From positions 1 to 15,432 of the forward strand of contig CALEYP010000035.1 of NCBI GenBank assembly GCA_937924895.1: a DNA stretch of 15,432 nt, read 5' to 3'. The notes beneath the pieces are model-generated. The model had not been told where the DNA came from and did no database searches. It worked only from the letters and a program-made list of their open reading frames with translations. The DNA comes from an uncultured Alphaproteobacteria bacterium. GTDB lineage: Bacteria > Pseudomonadota > Alphaproteobacteria > Puniceispirillales > Puniceispirillaceae. Below, piece after piece: positions 7,095-14,944 of this stretch (position 1 is the first letter of the stretch; every line of letters begins with the position of its first letter). Both the position numbers and the translations under genes were made by a program.

Positions 7095-7622
7095 CTAGTG
7101 TTTTTTCAATTGGCTTAGCTTGGAAAAAGGTGACTCTTTTTCGATTTTTGGACCAAATTCGAATGAGTCAGGAGCATTTTCAGCTCGTGGGAAAGGATTG
7201 GCAGCCAAGGCCAATGATTGCAAAATCACTTCGGATAACGGGATTTTGCCCTGCTGCAGCATTTCCACCCCTAAATCTGTGATATCAATTTCTTCATGAT
7301 CTTCGAGCTGTGGCACAAAACGCTCTGAGATATCGCAGGCAATGACCTCTGGTAAAATCGCATCAGTGACGCCGCATTGTTGGGCGATTTCAGCATTAAT
7401 TGTGCCACTCACTTCCCAACATTCTTTTGAAATAAGTTTGATCATGACAGCGAATGACAGAGACGAGACTGACACAAATCCAAAACGTGATGCCGCTGCT
7501 TCACAAAAGGCGGCATCACAGCTAGCCTGCAATCGAAAGGGACGTGCCGATGTCACATCCCCAGCCTCAACATCATCGATGGATGACAGCTTTTTAAGTG
7601 CGCTTGTCATGCAATCCCCCAT
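7095..7622 (-). CDS. DUF177 (YceD-like) protein
   Basis: A 175-residue cytoplasmic protein of the DUF177/YceD family, whose members elsewhere are linked to accumulation of 23S rRNA. Seen are the acidic segment EEIDITDLGVEMLQQGKIPL, then SEVILQSLALAANPFPRAE, the hallmark end of the domain. The C-terminus is charged and low in complexity. The N-terminal half contains a Leu/Ser/Ala-rich stretch with conserved Cys residues less obvious than in longer members. An alternative ATG at 7610 would drop four residues; neither start has a textbook ribosome binding site. It sits 15 nt after the CBP3-like chaperone gene and ahead of plsX, its usual partner. Confidence 0.85.
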   Translation of the reverse strand: MGDCMTSALKKLSSIDDVEAGDVTSARPFRLQASCDAAFCEAAASRFGFVSVSSLSFAVMIKLISKECWEVSGTINAEIAQQCGVTDAILPEVIACDISERFVPQLEDHEEIDITDLGVEMLQQGKIPLSEVILQSLALAANPFPRAENAPDSFEFGPKIEKESPFSKLSQLKKH

Positions 7623-7637
7623 TTCCCCATCCGCAGA

Positions 7638-8207
7638 TTATAACGTAAACTGCGCACTCGTCCACTTTTGTTGTAGAAAATCTGTATGTGGCATCGCAGA
7701 AATACGCATCGCAAGCCCCTGGACTCTCTCAGCAAGAGCAACCTCATGCTTATGCCCCTCTTCCTGCCGATAAAGATTGCGTCGCAAGGCAACAGCTAAT
7801 TGCGCCTTATCACCGGAAGTTAACGCCTCATCATACGACGTCAGGCGCCCCATATAGGCCTCTGACATCAATTTCACTCTTTTGCCGACGCCCATATCAC
7901 CGACACCCATTTCTCGCAATGTCAGGTCCATATCACTAAACAAGGCATCAAATAGGCCCTGGCTTAACATTTTGGCACTTTCATCACCGGTTGCTAAGTG
8001 GCGCATCACCAAAGAGACATGCAAACAGAGCGCATCGAAGCGGCCATCAATACTATCTTCGACATCAAATTCAGCAAATAGAACTGGCTGACGCGAAGCG
8101 GCGAGAATATCATAATAAAGACGCTCTGCTTGTGACGGCTCGGTGCCTTGAAACCGCCCCGGTGTAAACAGAGAAATAATCTTCTTGAAGAAAGACGCCT
8201 GAGCCAT
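7638..8207 (-). CDS. Ubiquinol-cytochrome c chaperone (CBP3/UQCC1 family)
   Basis: A 189-residue helical protein related to mitochondrial CBP3/UQCC1, which helps assemble cytochrome b into the bc1 complex. Seen are the N-terminal SFFKKIISLF helix, AERLYYDILAASRQP, then FDVEDSIDGRFDALCLHVSLVMRHL and the later REMGVGDMGVGKRVKLMSEAYMGRL, all hallmark blocks. No signal peptide is seen, so it probably acts at the cytoplasmic face of the inner membrane. The frame is open to 8255, but ATG 8207 has GAGGTG at 8214-8219 with a 6-nt spacer and begins where family members usually do. It is divergent from bamE, a common alphaproteobacterial pairing. Confidence 0.87.
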   Translation of the reverse strand: MAQASFFKKIISLFTPGRFQGTEPSQAERLYYDILAASRQPVLFAEFDVEDSIDGRFDALCLHVSLVMRHLATGDESAKMLSQGLFDALFSDMDLTLREMGVGDMGVGKRVKLMSEAYMGRLTSYDEALTSGDKAQLAVALRRNLYRQEEGHKHEVALAERVQGLAMRISAMPHTDFLQQKWTSAQFTL

Positions 8208-8339
8208 CTCATCCACCTCATTCATTTGTTCCCACAAATAGCGCGGGAAAGTCATTGACCTTTGTCCTATTTGGCGGCAAGTATAACCGCAACAGCCTTT
8301 CTATGCTGTAAAAAAATGACGCACCCTATAGGAAATCAC
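8208..8339. promoter_or_regulatory. Divergent intergenic region, chaperone / bamE
   Basis: This 132-nt gap must carry the promoters for the leftward chaperone-DUF177-plsX-fabH series and for rightward bamE. TTGACC (8255-8260) and TATAAC (8282-8287) occur on the + strand, but their spacing of 21 nt is too wide for a standard promoter. No convincing pair was found on either strand. Confidence 0.4.
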
Positions 8340-8771
8340 ATGGTCAGACCTGCCACCCTACTATTATGCGGCCTTTTGACACTTGGTGCATGCGGCGAGC
8401 GTGTCTCATCACACGGTCATGCCATTGACGCCTTCGAACTAGAGCAGATTGAACTTGGTGAATCAACCAGACAGGATATTCTGCTTACGCTTGGCAAACC
8501 GTCTTTCGAAGGAGCGTTTCAATCTGGCAAAATTTACTATGTCGCACAAAATATGCGTCAACCCGCCGGCGGTGCGAAAACAACGACCACACGCGAATTA
8601 TTTATCTTTACCTTTGATGAGCAAGACGTCTTGCAAATCATCGAAATCAAAGATGAAAGCACAGGCTTGCCAATCGCAACACTCGATGCCAAGACACCAA
8701 CACCTGGCAACACATTTGGTGTGATTGAACAGATTTTTGCGAATATTCGTCGCCGGAACGAAAACGAGTAA
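8340..8771 (+). CDS. bamE: Outer membrane assembly lipoprotein BamE (SmpA/OmlA)
   Basis: A 143-residue lipoprotein. The first 18 residues are a lipoprotein signal peptide with lipobox L-G-A-C, giving a lipidated Cys18. The SmpA/OmlA domain follows, with IELGESTRQDILLTLGKPS, then YYVAQNM and a run of beta strands ending near TLDAKTP. BamE is a small part of the BAM complex that inserts beta-barrel proteins into the outer membrane. The frame is open from 8262, but ATG 8340 is preceded by AGGA (8330-8333) with a 6-nt spacer and places the signal peptide correctly. It is a single gene that converges with nusB 19 nt downstream; no terminator hairpin with a T-tract is seen between them. Confidence 0.93.
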   Translation: MVRPATLLLCGLLTLGACGERVSSHGHAIDAFELEQIELGESTRQDILLTLGKPSFEGAFQSGKIYYVAQNMRQPAGGAKTTTTRELFIFTFDEQDVLQIIEIKDESTGLPIATLDAKTPTPGNTFGVIEQIFANIRRRNENE

Positions 8772-8790
8772 TCACTTGTACCAGACAGGC

Positions 8791-9276
8791 TTAGGCCGGC
8801 GCCTCGCCCATCTCTAATGGCCGCAATCGGCGCGCTAGCCTATCCATCACGGCATTTGTAAATCGCACATCACCTTGATAGGCATCTGTTAGGCCTGCAT
8901 ATTCCGAGATGACAGACCGTGCCGGGATATGCGGCATGAATTGCAACTCAACTACCGCAGCACGCAAGGCAGCAAGCTCATGTTTTGCTAGACGCTCAAG
9001 GCTCCACCCCTCGCCTAAACGAGATGCAATATGCTCATCCACCTCTGCTTGCCTATCTTGCATAAGGCTTACAAGCTCAGTGAAATGGCTTTCATCAATT
9101 TTTTTGACACGCATTTCTTTGGCTATTTCGGGGGCATAATGCGCCAAGAACTCTGCCATAAGGTCAGTGACAGGCTTATCACTCATTGCCTTTTCATAAT
9201 CAAGCTGAATGGCTCCCAAGCGCGCTGCTGTGCGCTTACGCACTGGCACGGGCTTCATATCATTGTGATTTGTCAT
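8791..9276 (-). CDS. nusB: Transcription antitermination protein NusB
   Basis: A 161-residue all-helical RNA-binding protein that joins NusE (S10) on boxA of rRNA leader RNA to prevent premature termination. Features are the basic N-terminus (VRKRTAARLGAIQLDYE), a central helix bundle, ERLAKHELAALRAAVVEL and the end segment SEYAGLTDAYQGDVRFTNAVMDRLARRL, close to the NusB consensus. It begins 8 nt after the ribH stop and is the last gene of the riboflavin operon. ribH-nusB linkage is widespread in bacteria. AAGGGG precedes the ATG. Confidence 0.95.
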   Translation of the reverse strand: MTNHNDMKPVPVRKRTAARLGAIQLDYEKAMSDKPVTDLMAEFLAHYAPEIAKEMRVKKIDESHFTELVSLMQDRQAEVDEHIASRLGEGWSLERLAKHELAALRAAVVELQFMPHIPARSVISEYAGLTDAYQGDVRFTNAVMDRLARRLRPLEMGEAPA

Positions 9277-9284
9277 AGCGCCCC

Positions 9285-9716
9285 TTATTTGGCAAATTTA
9301 GTGGCAAGCTCTGCCATGGCCAAAGCGGCTCTTGCCGCATCACCGCCCTTATCCTTGTCATCTTTGCGCGCCCGCGCCCATGCTTGGTCACCATTCTCAA
9401 CGGTAATGATACCATTGCCAATCGCCAATTTATCTTTGATTGTGAGTTCCATGATACCACGCGCTGATTCATTACAGACCGTATCATAATGAGATGTTTC
9501 CCCACGTATCACACACCCAAGCGCCACATAGCCAGCAAAATTCTGTCCAGATGATGCCGCAAGCGCAATCGCACCAGGGATTTCCAAGGCACCTGGCACA
9601 GCAACCCGCTCATAAGTGGCACCAGCGGCTTCAATGGCTGCGATAGCGCCGTCTGCTAGTGCATCACCTAAATCAGTGTAAAAACGCGCTTCTACAATGA
9701 GAAAATGGCCTGACAT
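9285..9716 (-). CDS. ribH: 6,7-dimethyl-8-ribityllumazine synthase
   Basis: A 143-residue enzyme that condenses the pyrimidine product of the RibD pathway with dihydroxybutanone phosphate, the penultimate step to riboflavin. Seen are PGALEIPGAI at 41-50, GCVIRGETSHYD with the catalytic His76, and NGIITVENGDQA. The frame is open to 9782, but the upstream part has no similarity to the family. ATG 9716 has AAGGGG about 7 nt upstream and gives the usual length. It lies between ribB and nusB. The C-terminal tail RKDDKDKGGDAARAALAMAE is the usual helix. Confidence 0.96.
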   Translation of the reverse strand: MSGHFLIVEARFYTDLGDALADGAIAAIEAAGATYERVAVPGALEIPGAIALAASSGQNFAGYVALGCVIRGETSHYDTVCNESARGIMELTIKDKLAIGNGIITVENGDQAWARARKDDKDKGGDAARAALAMAELATKFAK

Positions 9717-9735
9717 ATGGGTCCCCTTTTGCAAT

Positions 9736-10839
9736 CTAGCTCTCGAGCGCTTGCCAGCCTTTAATTTCAAGGCCGTGCCCATCTAGGCTAACGATGTTTG
9801 GTTGAGAGTTCGATAGCAGAATCATCTGCCTAACATCAAGATCTTTTAGAATTTGCGCACCAATGCCATAGTCACGCAAATCATTCACCTGCTCCTGCGG
9901 ATTGAGGCGACGCGCAATCATATCTGAGAGATTATTGGTTGCCATTTCACGCAAAATCACGACAATACCGCAACCATTATCTGCGATCGCTTTCATCGCA
10001 TTCTGCAAATCTGTGCGTGGGCCGCTTGTCTCGCCTAGCATGTCTTTCAACAAGTCAAAACTATGCATCCGCACAAGCACAGGAACGTCAGGCCCAACAT
10101 CACCTTTAGCAAGCACCAAATGTTCTGTACCTGTGATAAGATTTTGATATGCAATCATGCGCCATTGGCCGCCAATATCTGACTGTAAGACCGTTTCATT
10201 CATCCGGCGGACGATATTCTCATTACGGCGACGCCAAGCAATCAAATCGGCGATGGTACCAATTTTCAAATCATGTTCTTTGGCAAATTCTAACAAATCT
10301 GGCAAGCGAGCCATTGTCCCATCATCTTTCATGATTTCACAAATCACGCCAGATGGGTCACAATCAGCCGCCCTTGCAATATCAACCACCGCTTCTGTAT
10401 GGCCGGCTCTAACCAATGTGCCACCCTCTCTGGAAATCAGAGGGAAAATATGGCCTGGGGTTGTGATGTCTCTCGCATCTGCTTGCGGGTTAATGGCCGT
10501 GCGAATAGTGTGTGACCTGTCATGGGCAGAGATACCAGTGCTGACGCCCTCTCGTGCCTCAATAGATACGGTAAAAGCTGTCTGGTGGCGAGATTCATTC
10601 CGGCGTTCCATTAATGATAGCCCTAGCTTCTCTGTGCGCTCAGGCGTTAGCGCAAGACAGATGAGACCGCGACCATATTTCGCCATGAAATTAATCGCTT
10701 CAGGCGTGCAATATTCAGCAATGACACAGAGGTCACCCTCATTTTCCCGGTCCTCATCATCAACCAGAATAAAGACCTTACCCATTTTGGCATCGGCAAT
10801 CACATCTTCAATCGGTGAAAGCTGGCTTTGCGCATCCAT
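9736..10839 (-). CDS. ribB: DHBP synthase with degenerate GTP cyclohydrolase II domain (RibBX type)
   Basis: A 367-residue fusion. Residues about 1-205 are 3,4-dihydroxy-2-butanone 4-phosphate synthase, making the four-carbon unit of riboflavin from ribulose 5-phosphate; DDEDRENEGD, the substrate loop, SRHQTAFTVSIEA and the TPGHIFPL/GHTEA blocks are intact. Residues about 210-367 have the fold of GTP cyclohydrolase II but not its catalytic site. The zinc-binding S-E-C...C-D-C pattern is replaced by VRMHSFDLLKD then GPRTDL, and the EGRGIGL motif is lost, while YGIGAQIL remains. Known proteobacterial RibBX proteins look like this and lack cyclohydrolase activity. ATG 10839 overlaps the ribE stop by one base; a GTG at 10842 would give a 4-nt overlap. 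A separate ribA is expected elsewhere in the genome. Confidence 0.93.
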   Translation of the reverse strand: MDAQSQLSPIEDVIADAKMGKVFILVDDEDRENEGDLCVIAEYCTPEAINFMAKYGRGLICLALTPERTEKLGLSLMERRNESRHQTAFTVSIEAREGVSTGISAHDRSHTIRTAINPQADARDITTPGHIFPLISREGGTLVRAGHTEAVVDIARAADCDPSGVICEIMKDDGTMARLPDLLEFAKEHDLKIGTIADLIAWRRRNENIVRRMNETVLQSDIGGQWRMIAYQNLITGTEHLVLAKGDVGPDVPVLVRMHSFDLLKDMLGETSGPRTDLQNAMKAIADNGCGIVVILREMATNNLSDMIARRLNPQEQVNDLRDYGIGAQILKDLDVRQMILLSNSQPNIVSLDGHGLEIKGWQALES

Positions 10840-11438
10840 CACTCTGTTCCCTTTTGCGTTTCAAGCAACCGCGCCATATAACGCGCTAACATATCAATTT
10901 CTAAATTAACTTTATCACCAACTTGCCGTGTTGATAATGTCGTATGCGCCCAAGTATGTTCGATTATGTTCACCCCAAACGCATCACCTGACACATCATT
11001 CACAGTCAAAGATATGCCATCCAGGGTGACAGACCCCTTCGCAGCAATAAAGGGAGACAAATTTGAAGGCGCCTTGAATTGCAAGCGGTGGCTATCATTT
11101 TCACTTTGCACAGATTCTAGGATGGCGGTGCCATCAACATGACCGGATACAATATGCCCCCCTAGTTCGTCACCCATCGCCAGAGCACGCTCTAGATTCA
11201 GCGCGGTGCCAATATCCCACTTATGGAGTGTGGTGACGTCAATTGTCTCTTGCGAGGCCGCCACAGCAAACCAATCATCCCCAGTTTCCGTGACAGTCAA
11301 ACAAATACCAGAACAGGCGATAGACGCCCCTAATGCGATATCACGGCACTGCCATGGCGTTTGGATACGTAATTGCCAGTCCCCTTGTTTTTGGAGGTCT
11401 GTCACTGTGCCGATGGCTGTGATAATACCTGTAAACAT
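10839..11438 (-). CDS. ribE: Riboflavin synthase, alpha subunit
   Basis: A 199-residue trimeric enzyme that dismutates two lumazine molecules into riboflavin. It shows the internal duplication of the family. The first barrel starts with MFTGIITAIG; the second starts after GGHIVSGHVDG at 93-103, with a matching SVTLDGISLTVNDV against the earlier SIACSGICLTVTET. The C-terminal helix DMLARYMARLLE is present. It starts 5 nt after the ribD stop and its own stop overlaps the ribB start, so expression is coupled. In some naming schemes the gene is called ribC. Confidence 0.96.
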   Translation of the reverse strand: MFTGIITAIGTVTDLQKQGDWQLRIQTPWQCRDIALGASIACSGICLTVTETGDDWFAVAASQETIDVTTLHKWDIGTALNLERALAMGDELGGHIVSGHVDGTAILESVQSENDSHRLQFKAPSNLSPFIAAKGSVTLDGISLTVNDVSGDAFGVNIIEHTWAHTTLSTRQVGDKVNLEIDMLARYMARLLETQKGTE

Positions 11439-11443
11439 TGTCT

Positions 11444-12547
11444 TTATGCCTTTGTTGCGGGTGCGTTAGCGCGCCAAATAGACAAGCTATCAGGGGTGAG
11501 GTCAAAACGCTTTTGCATGATATAATCAGCAGGTGCTGAAAAATCCACTGAATCCTGTGTTTTCCACGCCAAAACACCTTGATTTAGGCGATGCGGGGCA
11601 CAAAGCCAATGAAGCTCATCGATCACACCCTCTTTTAAAGCGCTCTCAGCAATCTGCGCCCCAGCTTCAACCATGACCCGGCCATAGCCACGCATTGTCA
11701 ACGCCGCTAGCACCGCGCTGATGGATACCCGCCCCTCATGCAGGGACGTCGGCACAGCTGTAACCTGAGCAGGCACATCCGGCGGCATCAGTGACTCATC
11801 ATGAAAGAGAAAAATAGGACGTTCAGCCGCAAGGCAGGCACACTTATCTGGCAACTTCCCAGCTGTTGATAAAATGGCTAGTGCCGGTTGCGGGCCTTGC
11901 CAACCCGGCAAGCGGATATCAAGGCGCGGATCATCAGCTCTGATAGTCCCCATCCCTGTGAGAATGACATCATGGCGACTTCGTAAATCATGCACATAGC
12001 GGCGTGACACCTCACCCGTTAGCCATGTTTGTGCCTGCGCCTCTGCTGTAATAAATCCATCTTTTGACGTGGCCATTTTCAGGGTTACAAATGGCATATT
12101 AGCGGTCACACGGCGCAAAAACCCGGCCATTTGATGAGTGGCATCCTCAGCACAGCAACCAATCGTAACATCTATACCCGCCTCTTCAAGTTGCTGCTTA
12201 CCTTGACCAGCAACGCGGGCATCTGGGTCAGAGATAGCCATATGAACAACCTTCACCCCGGCTTTGATAAGTGCCTGGGCACAAGGCGGCGTTTGTCCCT
12301 GATGGGCGCACGGCTCCAAAGTGACATAGGCCACGCCTCCTTTTGCCGCATCGCCTGCCATGTGGAGGGCTTGCGTTTCAGCATGAGGACGCCCGCTAGG
12401 TGCGGTATGCCCTACCCCAACGAGATGACCATTGGCGCTGAGGATAACACATCCAACAGGCGGGTTCTCTGCTGTTTGCCCAATGGCTTTATCTGCTTGC
12501 GCTAGCGCGACACGCATCCACCGCGCATCAGGCGCATTGCTAGTCAT
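11444..12547 (-). CDS. ribD: Bifunctional diaminohydroxyphosphoribosylaminopyrimidine deaminase / 5-amino-6-(5-phosphoribosylamino)uracil reductase
   Basis: A 367-residue enzyme for two successive riboflavin steps. The N-terminal zinc deaminase shows ENPPVGCVI, HAE at 55-57 and PCAHQGQTPPC with zinc ligands Cys80 and Cys89. The C-terminal reductase domain starts near 149 with VTLKMATSKDGFIT, then TGMGTIRADDPRLDIR and a Gly-rich VEAGAQIAESAL segment for NADPH binding. Both halves look functional and the length is normal. ATG 12547 shares one base with the nrdR stop (TAATG). No FMN riboswitch lies before it, so riboflavin genes here are probably not under FMN control at this point. Confidence 0.96.
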   Translation of the reverse strand: MTSNAPDARWMRVALAQADKAIGQTAENPPVGCVILSANGHLVGVGHTAPSGRPHAETQALHMAGDAAKGGVAYVTLEPCAHQGQTPPCAQALIKAGVKVVHMAISDPDARVAGQGKQQLEEAGIDVTIGCCAEDATHQMAGFLRRVTANMPFVTLKMATSKDGFITAEAQAQTWLTGEVSRRYVHDLRSRHDVILTGMGTIRADDPRLDIRLPGWQGPQPALAILSTAGKLPDKCACLAAERPIFLFHDESLMPPDVPAQVTAVPTSLHEGRVSISAVLAALTMRGYGRVMVEAGAQIAESALKEGVIDELHWLCAPHRLNQGVLAWKTQDSVDFSAPADYIMQKRFDLTPDSLSIWRANAPATKA

Positions 12548-12996
12548 TATTTCCGCAACTCATTCACGAATTCTTCAAAATCGCTAGGCTCGTCAAAATT
12601 ACGATAAACGGATGCGTAGCGGATATAGGCTACCTTATCGAGCTTTAACAAAGCCTTCATTACCAAGGAGCCAATATAATCTGAACCAACATCAGCTTCA
12701 CCAGTCGATTCTAATTTGCGCACAATTTCCGTGATAGACCTTTGAATCTCATCTTCATGCAAATCACGTTTCCGTAGGGCAATCGCAAAGGAGCGCTCTA
12801 ATTTATCTCTATCAAAGGGCGTGCGTCGGCCATCTGACTTAATAACAGAGACATCACGCAAATGAACACGCTCAAATGTCGTGAAACGGGCAGAACAGCT
12901 GCCGCATTGACGGCGCCGCCGAATGGCAGCGCCATCTTCTGATGGTCTTGAATCTTTAACCTGTGTGTCTTCAGATTTACAAAATGGACACAACAT
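12547..12996 (-). CDS. nrdR: Transcriptional repressor NrdR
   Basis: A 149-residue repressor of ribonucleotide reductase genes that senses ATP and dATP. A zinc ribbon uses Cys3, Cys6, Cys31 and Cys34 (CPFC...CGSC), and an ATP-cone domain covers about 46-136 (VIKSDGRRTPFDRDKLERSF and KVAYIRYASVYRNFD). The AAGGGG ribosome site is 6 nt before ATG. It stands between glyA and ribD, its usual alphaproteobacterial place. No clear NrdR box was found in the window. Confidence 0.97.
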   Translation of the reverse strand: MLCPFCKSEDTQVKDSRPSEDGAAIRRRRQCGSCSARFTTFERVHLRDVSVIKSDGRRTPFDRDKLERSFAIALRKRDLHEDEIQRSITEIVRKLESTGEADVGSDYIGSLVMKALLKLDKVAYIRYASVYRNFDEPSDFEEFVNELRK

Positions 12997-13055
12997 ATCA
13001 GACCCCTTCCCTAAACGCTGAACGGTGAGTTCGTTCTAATATGCGTCTTTTTACC

Positions 13056-14333
13056 TTATTGGTAAATTGGGAATTTCGCACAAAGATCACGAACTTGCGC
13101 TCTGACCTCTTGCTCGACCTTTGAATTATCATCACGGTTAGCCGCAAGACCATCAAGCACATCACCAATCAAATGGCCAATGACACGGAATTCTTCTGTG
13201 CCAAAGCCTCTGGTTGTGCCTGCTGGCGTACCTAAGCGAACCCCAGATGTCACTGTTGGCTTTTCAGGGTCAAATGGCACACCATTTTTGTTACATGTTA
13301 CACCGGCATTTTCGAGTGATAATTCTGTGATATCACCTGTCAAACCCTTTGGACGCAAATCAACCAATACCATATGGATGTCTGTCCCACCGCCTACGAT
13401 GTCTACACCACGCTCAGACAAAACCTCAGCCAAGACACGTGCATTTTCAACGACTGCGCTGATATAGTCTTTAAATTCTGGCTTTAGCGCCTCACCAAAG
13501 GCCACAGCCTTGGCAGCAATCGCATGCATCAAAGGACCACCCTGCAAGCCCGGGAACACAGCAGAATTAATCTTTTTACCCAAATCATCATTATTTGACA
13601 GGATGATGCCCCCGCGGCCAGCACGTAATGTCTTATGCGTGGTTGATGTTACGACATCTGCATAGGCCAATGGGCTTGGGTGCAAACCAGCTGCAACAAG
13701 ACCAGAGATATGGGCCATATCAACCATCAATAGCGCACCCACTTCATCAGCGATTTCACGGAATTTCGCAAAATCCAATGTGCGTGGATAGGCTGACGCA
13801 CCCGCGACGATAAGCTTTGGCTGATGTTCACGTGCCAATGCTGCTACTTCATCATAATCAATATGACCAGTTTGACGGCTCACCCCATATTGAACAGCGT
13901 TAAACCATTTCCCTGATAGGTTTGGCGCCGCCCCATGTGTGAGGTGACCACCAGCAGCCAATGACATACCAAGCACGGTATCACCTGGCTTTAAAAGCGA
14001 TAGGAATACTGCCTGATTTGCCTGTGCGCCTGAATGTGGCTGCACATTCACAAATGAGCAGTTAAATAGCTTTTTAGCGCGTTCAATTGCTAATGTTTCT
14101 ACAACATCGACATATTCGCAACCGCCATAATAGCGACGACCTGAATAGCCCTCGGCATATTTATTCGTCAAGACTGAGCCTTGCGCTTCGAGAACAGCGT
14201 TTGAAACGATATTCTCCGATGCGATCATTTCAATTTGATCTTGCTGACGGACAAGCTCATGACCGATGGCCTCTGCCACCTCGGGATCAGACATTGCGAG
14301 TGAATTTTGGAAAAAGGCTGGATTTTGAAGCAT
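13056..14333 (-). CDS. glyA: Serine hydroxymethyltransferase
   Basis: A 425-residue pyridoxal phosphate enzyme that converts serine and tetrahydrofolate to glycine and methylene-tetrahydrofolate, the main one-carbon source. Seen are IEMIASENIVS, NKYAEGYSGRRYYGGCE, VDMAHISGL and the Schiff-base Lys234 in VTSTTHKTLRAGRGG. The C-terminal RLGTPAGTTRGFG block is complete. GGAG lies about 7 nt before ATG 14333. It follows rpiB by 45 nt and is separated from nrdR by 59 nt without a terminator. No glycine riboswitch was seen upstream. Confidence 0.98.
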   Translation of the reverse strand: MLQNPAFFQNSLAMSDPEVAEAIGHELVRQQDQIEMIASENIVSNAVLEAQGSVLTNKYAEGYSGRRYYGGCEYVDVVETLAIERAKKLFNCSFVNVQPHSGAQANQAVFLSLLKPGDTVLGMSLAAGGHLTHGAAPNLSGKWFNAVQYGVSRQTGHIDYDEVAALAREHQPKLIVAGASAYPRTLDFAKFREIADEVGALLMVDMAHISGLVAAGLHPSPLAYADVVTSTTHKTLRAGRGGIILSNNDDLGKKINSAVFPGLQGGPLMHAIAAKAVAFGEALKPEFKDYISAVVENARVLAEVLSERGVDIVGGGTDIHMVLVDLRPKGLTGDITELSLENAGVTCNKNGVPFDPEKPTVTSGVRLGTPAGTTRGFGTEEFRVIGHLIGDVLDGLAANRDDNSKVEQEVRAQVRDLCAKFPIYQ

Positions 14334-14378
14334 GGAACTCTCCGGCTAGAATAGTGAACTAAAGTTAGAATGAAGAAG

Positions 14379-14825
14379 CTATTTCGGCAATGCTGTTAAT
14401 TTTTCGACACGCTTTTGATGACGACCGCCCTCAAAGGCCGTCTCAACGAAGCGATCAACACATGCCAACGCTGTCGCAAGACCAATGACACGCTCCCCAA
14501 GCGCAAGCACATTGGCATTATTATGCTCGCGGCAAAGACGGGCCGTCGTCTCATCATGAGACAGCGCGCATCGCACCCAAGAATGACGATTAGCTGCAAT
14601 CGAAATACCAATCCCCGAGCCACAGATTAAAATACCACCTGCGTCCTCTTCATCGCGCATTGCCAAAGCCAACTGCTCTGCAAAATCGGGATAATCAACA
14701 GATGATGCATCATGGGGCCCCAAATCTTCCACCATAATATTTTGCGCCTCTAAATGAGCACGAATGGCCGCTTTAAAGGTCAGTCCGCCATGATCAGAGG
14801 CAAGATAGAATTTTGAAAATGACAT
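14379..14825 (-). CDS. rpiB: Ribose 5-phosphate isomerase B
   Basis: A 148-residue RpiB/LacAB-family sugar isomerase interconverting ribose 5-phosphate and ribulose 5-phosphate; ribulose 5-phosphate is also the substrate of the RibB domain lower in the operon. Key residues are Asp11-His12 in ASDHGG, Cys68 in CGSGIGISIAANR and His101-Asn102 in REHNNANVLALG. Length is normal. AAGGA lies 6 nt before ATG 14825. It is the first gene of the long leftward operon. Related allose- or galactose-phosphate isomerases share the fold, but the context fits RpiB. Confidence 0.95.
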   Translation of the reverse strand: MSFSKFYLASDHGGLTFKAAIRAHLEAQNIMVEDLGPHDASSVDYPDFAEQLALAMRDEEDAGGILICGSGIGISIAANRHSWVRCALSHDETTARLCREHNNANVLALGERVIGLATALACVDRFVETAFEGGRHQKRVEKLTALPK

Positions 14826-14866
14826 ATTTCTTCCTTTTGCGGCTGCAGAGCGCCTTGTGTCTTTCC

Positions 14867-14898
14867 ATGCTAATAGAAAATATTTCTAAATATAGCAT
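14867..14898. repeat. AT-rich inverted repeat over the rpiB promoter
   Basis: ATGCTA (14867-14872) and TAGCAT (14893-14898) are perfect inverted copies. Inside them, TAGAAA (14874-14879) and TTTCTA (14883-14888) form a second dyad, off centre by 1.5 nt. The repeat covers the -10 and the likely start site of the leftward operon, where a repressor could bind. AT-richness makes chance likely. Confidence 0.3.
14889..14897 (-). promoter_or_regulatory. Extended -10 promoter for rpiB operon
   Basis: On the - strand TGCTATATT is an extended -10 (TG-N-TATATT) with a T/A-rich stretch before it. The only -35-like element, TTGTCA (14912-14907), is 12 nt away and too close. Transcription would begin near 14882, giving a leader of about 57 nt before rpiB. 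Confidence 0.4.
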
Positions 14899-14913
14899 TT
14901 TTTTGATGACAAC

Positions 14914-14941
14914 TTGTCGCAACCTTCCTAGAGTTTATGCT
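14914..14941 (+). promoter_or_regulatory. Candidate promoter of the + strand small transcript
   Basis: TTGTCG (14914-14919), a 16-nt spacer and TATGCT (14936-14941) fit a sigma-70-type promoter pointing right. The -35 is half of the palindrome GACAA-C-TTGTC (14908-14918). Start of transcription is expected near 14948. Confidence 0.4.
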
Positions 14942-14944
14942 CCA

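Noticed and set aside
7342..7773. 143-codon + strand open frame opposite DUF177 and the chaperone gene
   Set aside because: Spans two real genes in antisense, composition is shadow-like.
8772..8790. Terminator between convergent bamE and nusB
   Set aside because: Only 19 nt, no stem with T-tract.
9031..9489. 152-codon + strand open frame opposite nusB and ribH
   Set aside because: Antisense to two conserved genes with correct motifs; no independent support.
10157..10909. 250-codon + strand open frame opposite ribB
   Set aside because: Antisense to a clearly conserved gene and Ser/Arg-rich like a reverse-strand shadow; no ribosome site or family match.
13023..13037. Inverted repeat GAACG/CGTTC between glyA and nrdR
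   Set aside because: Only 5 bp with no T-tract; does not resemble an NrdR box or terminator.
12548..13055. Search for FMN riboswitch or glycine riboswitch before ribD and glyA
   Set aside because: ribD overlaps nrdR and the short gaps lack the conserved riboswitch cores.
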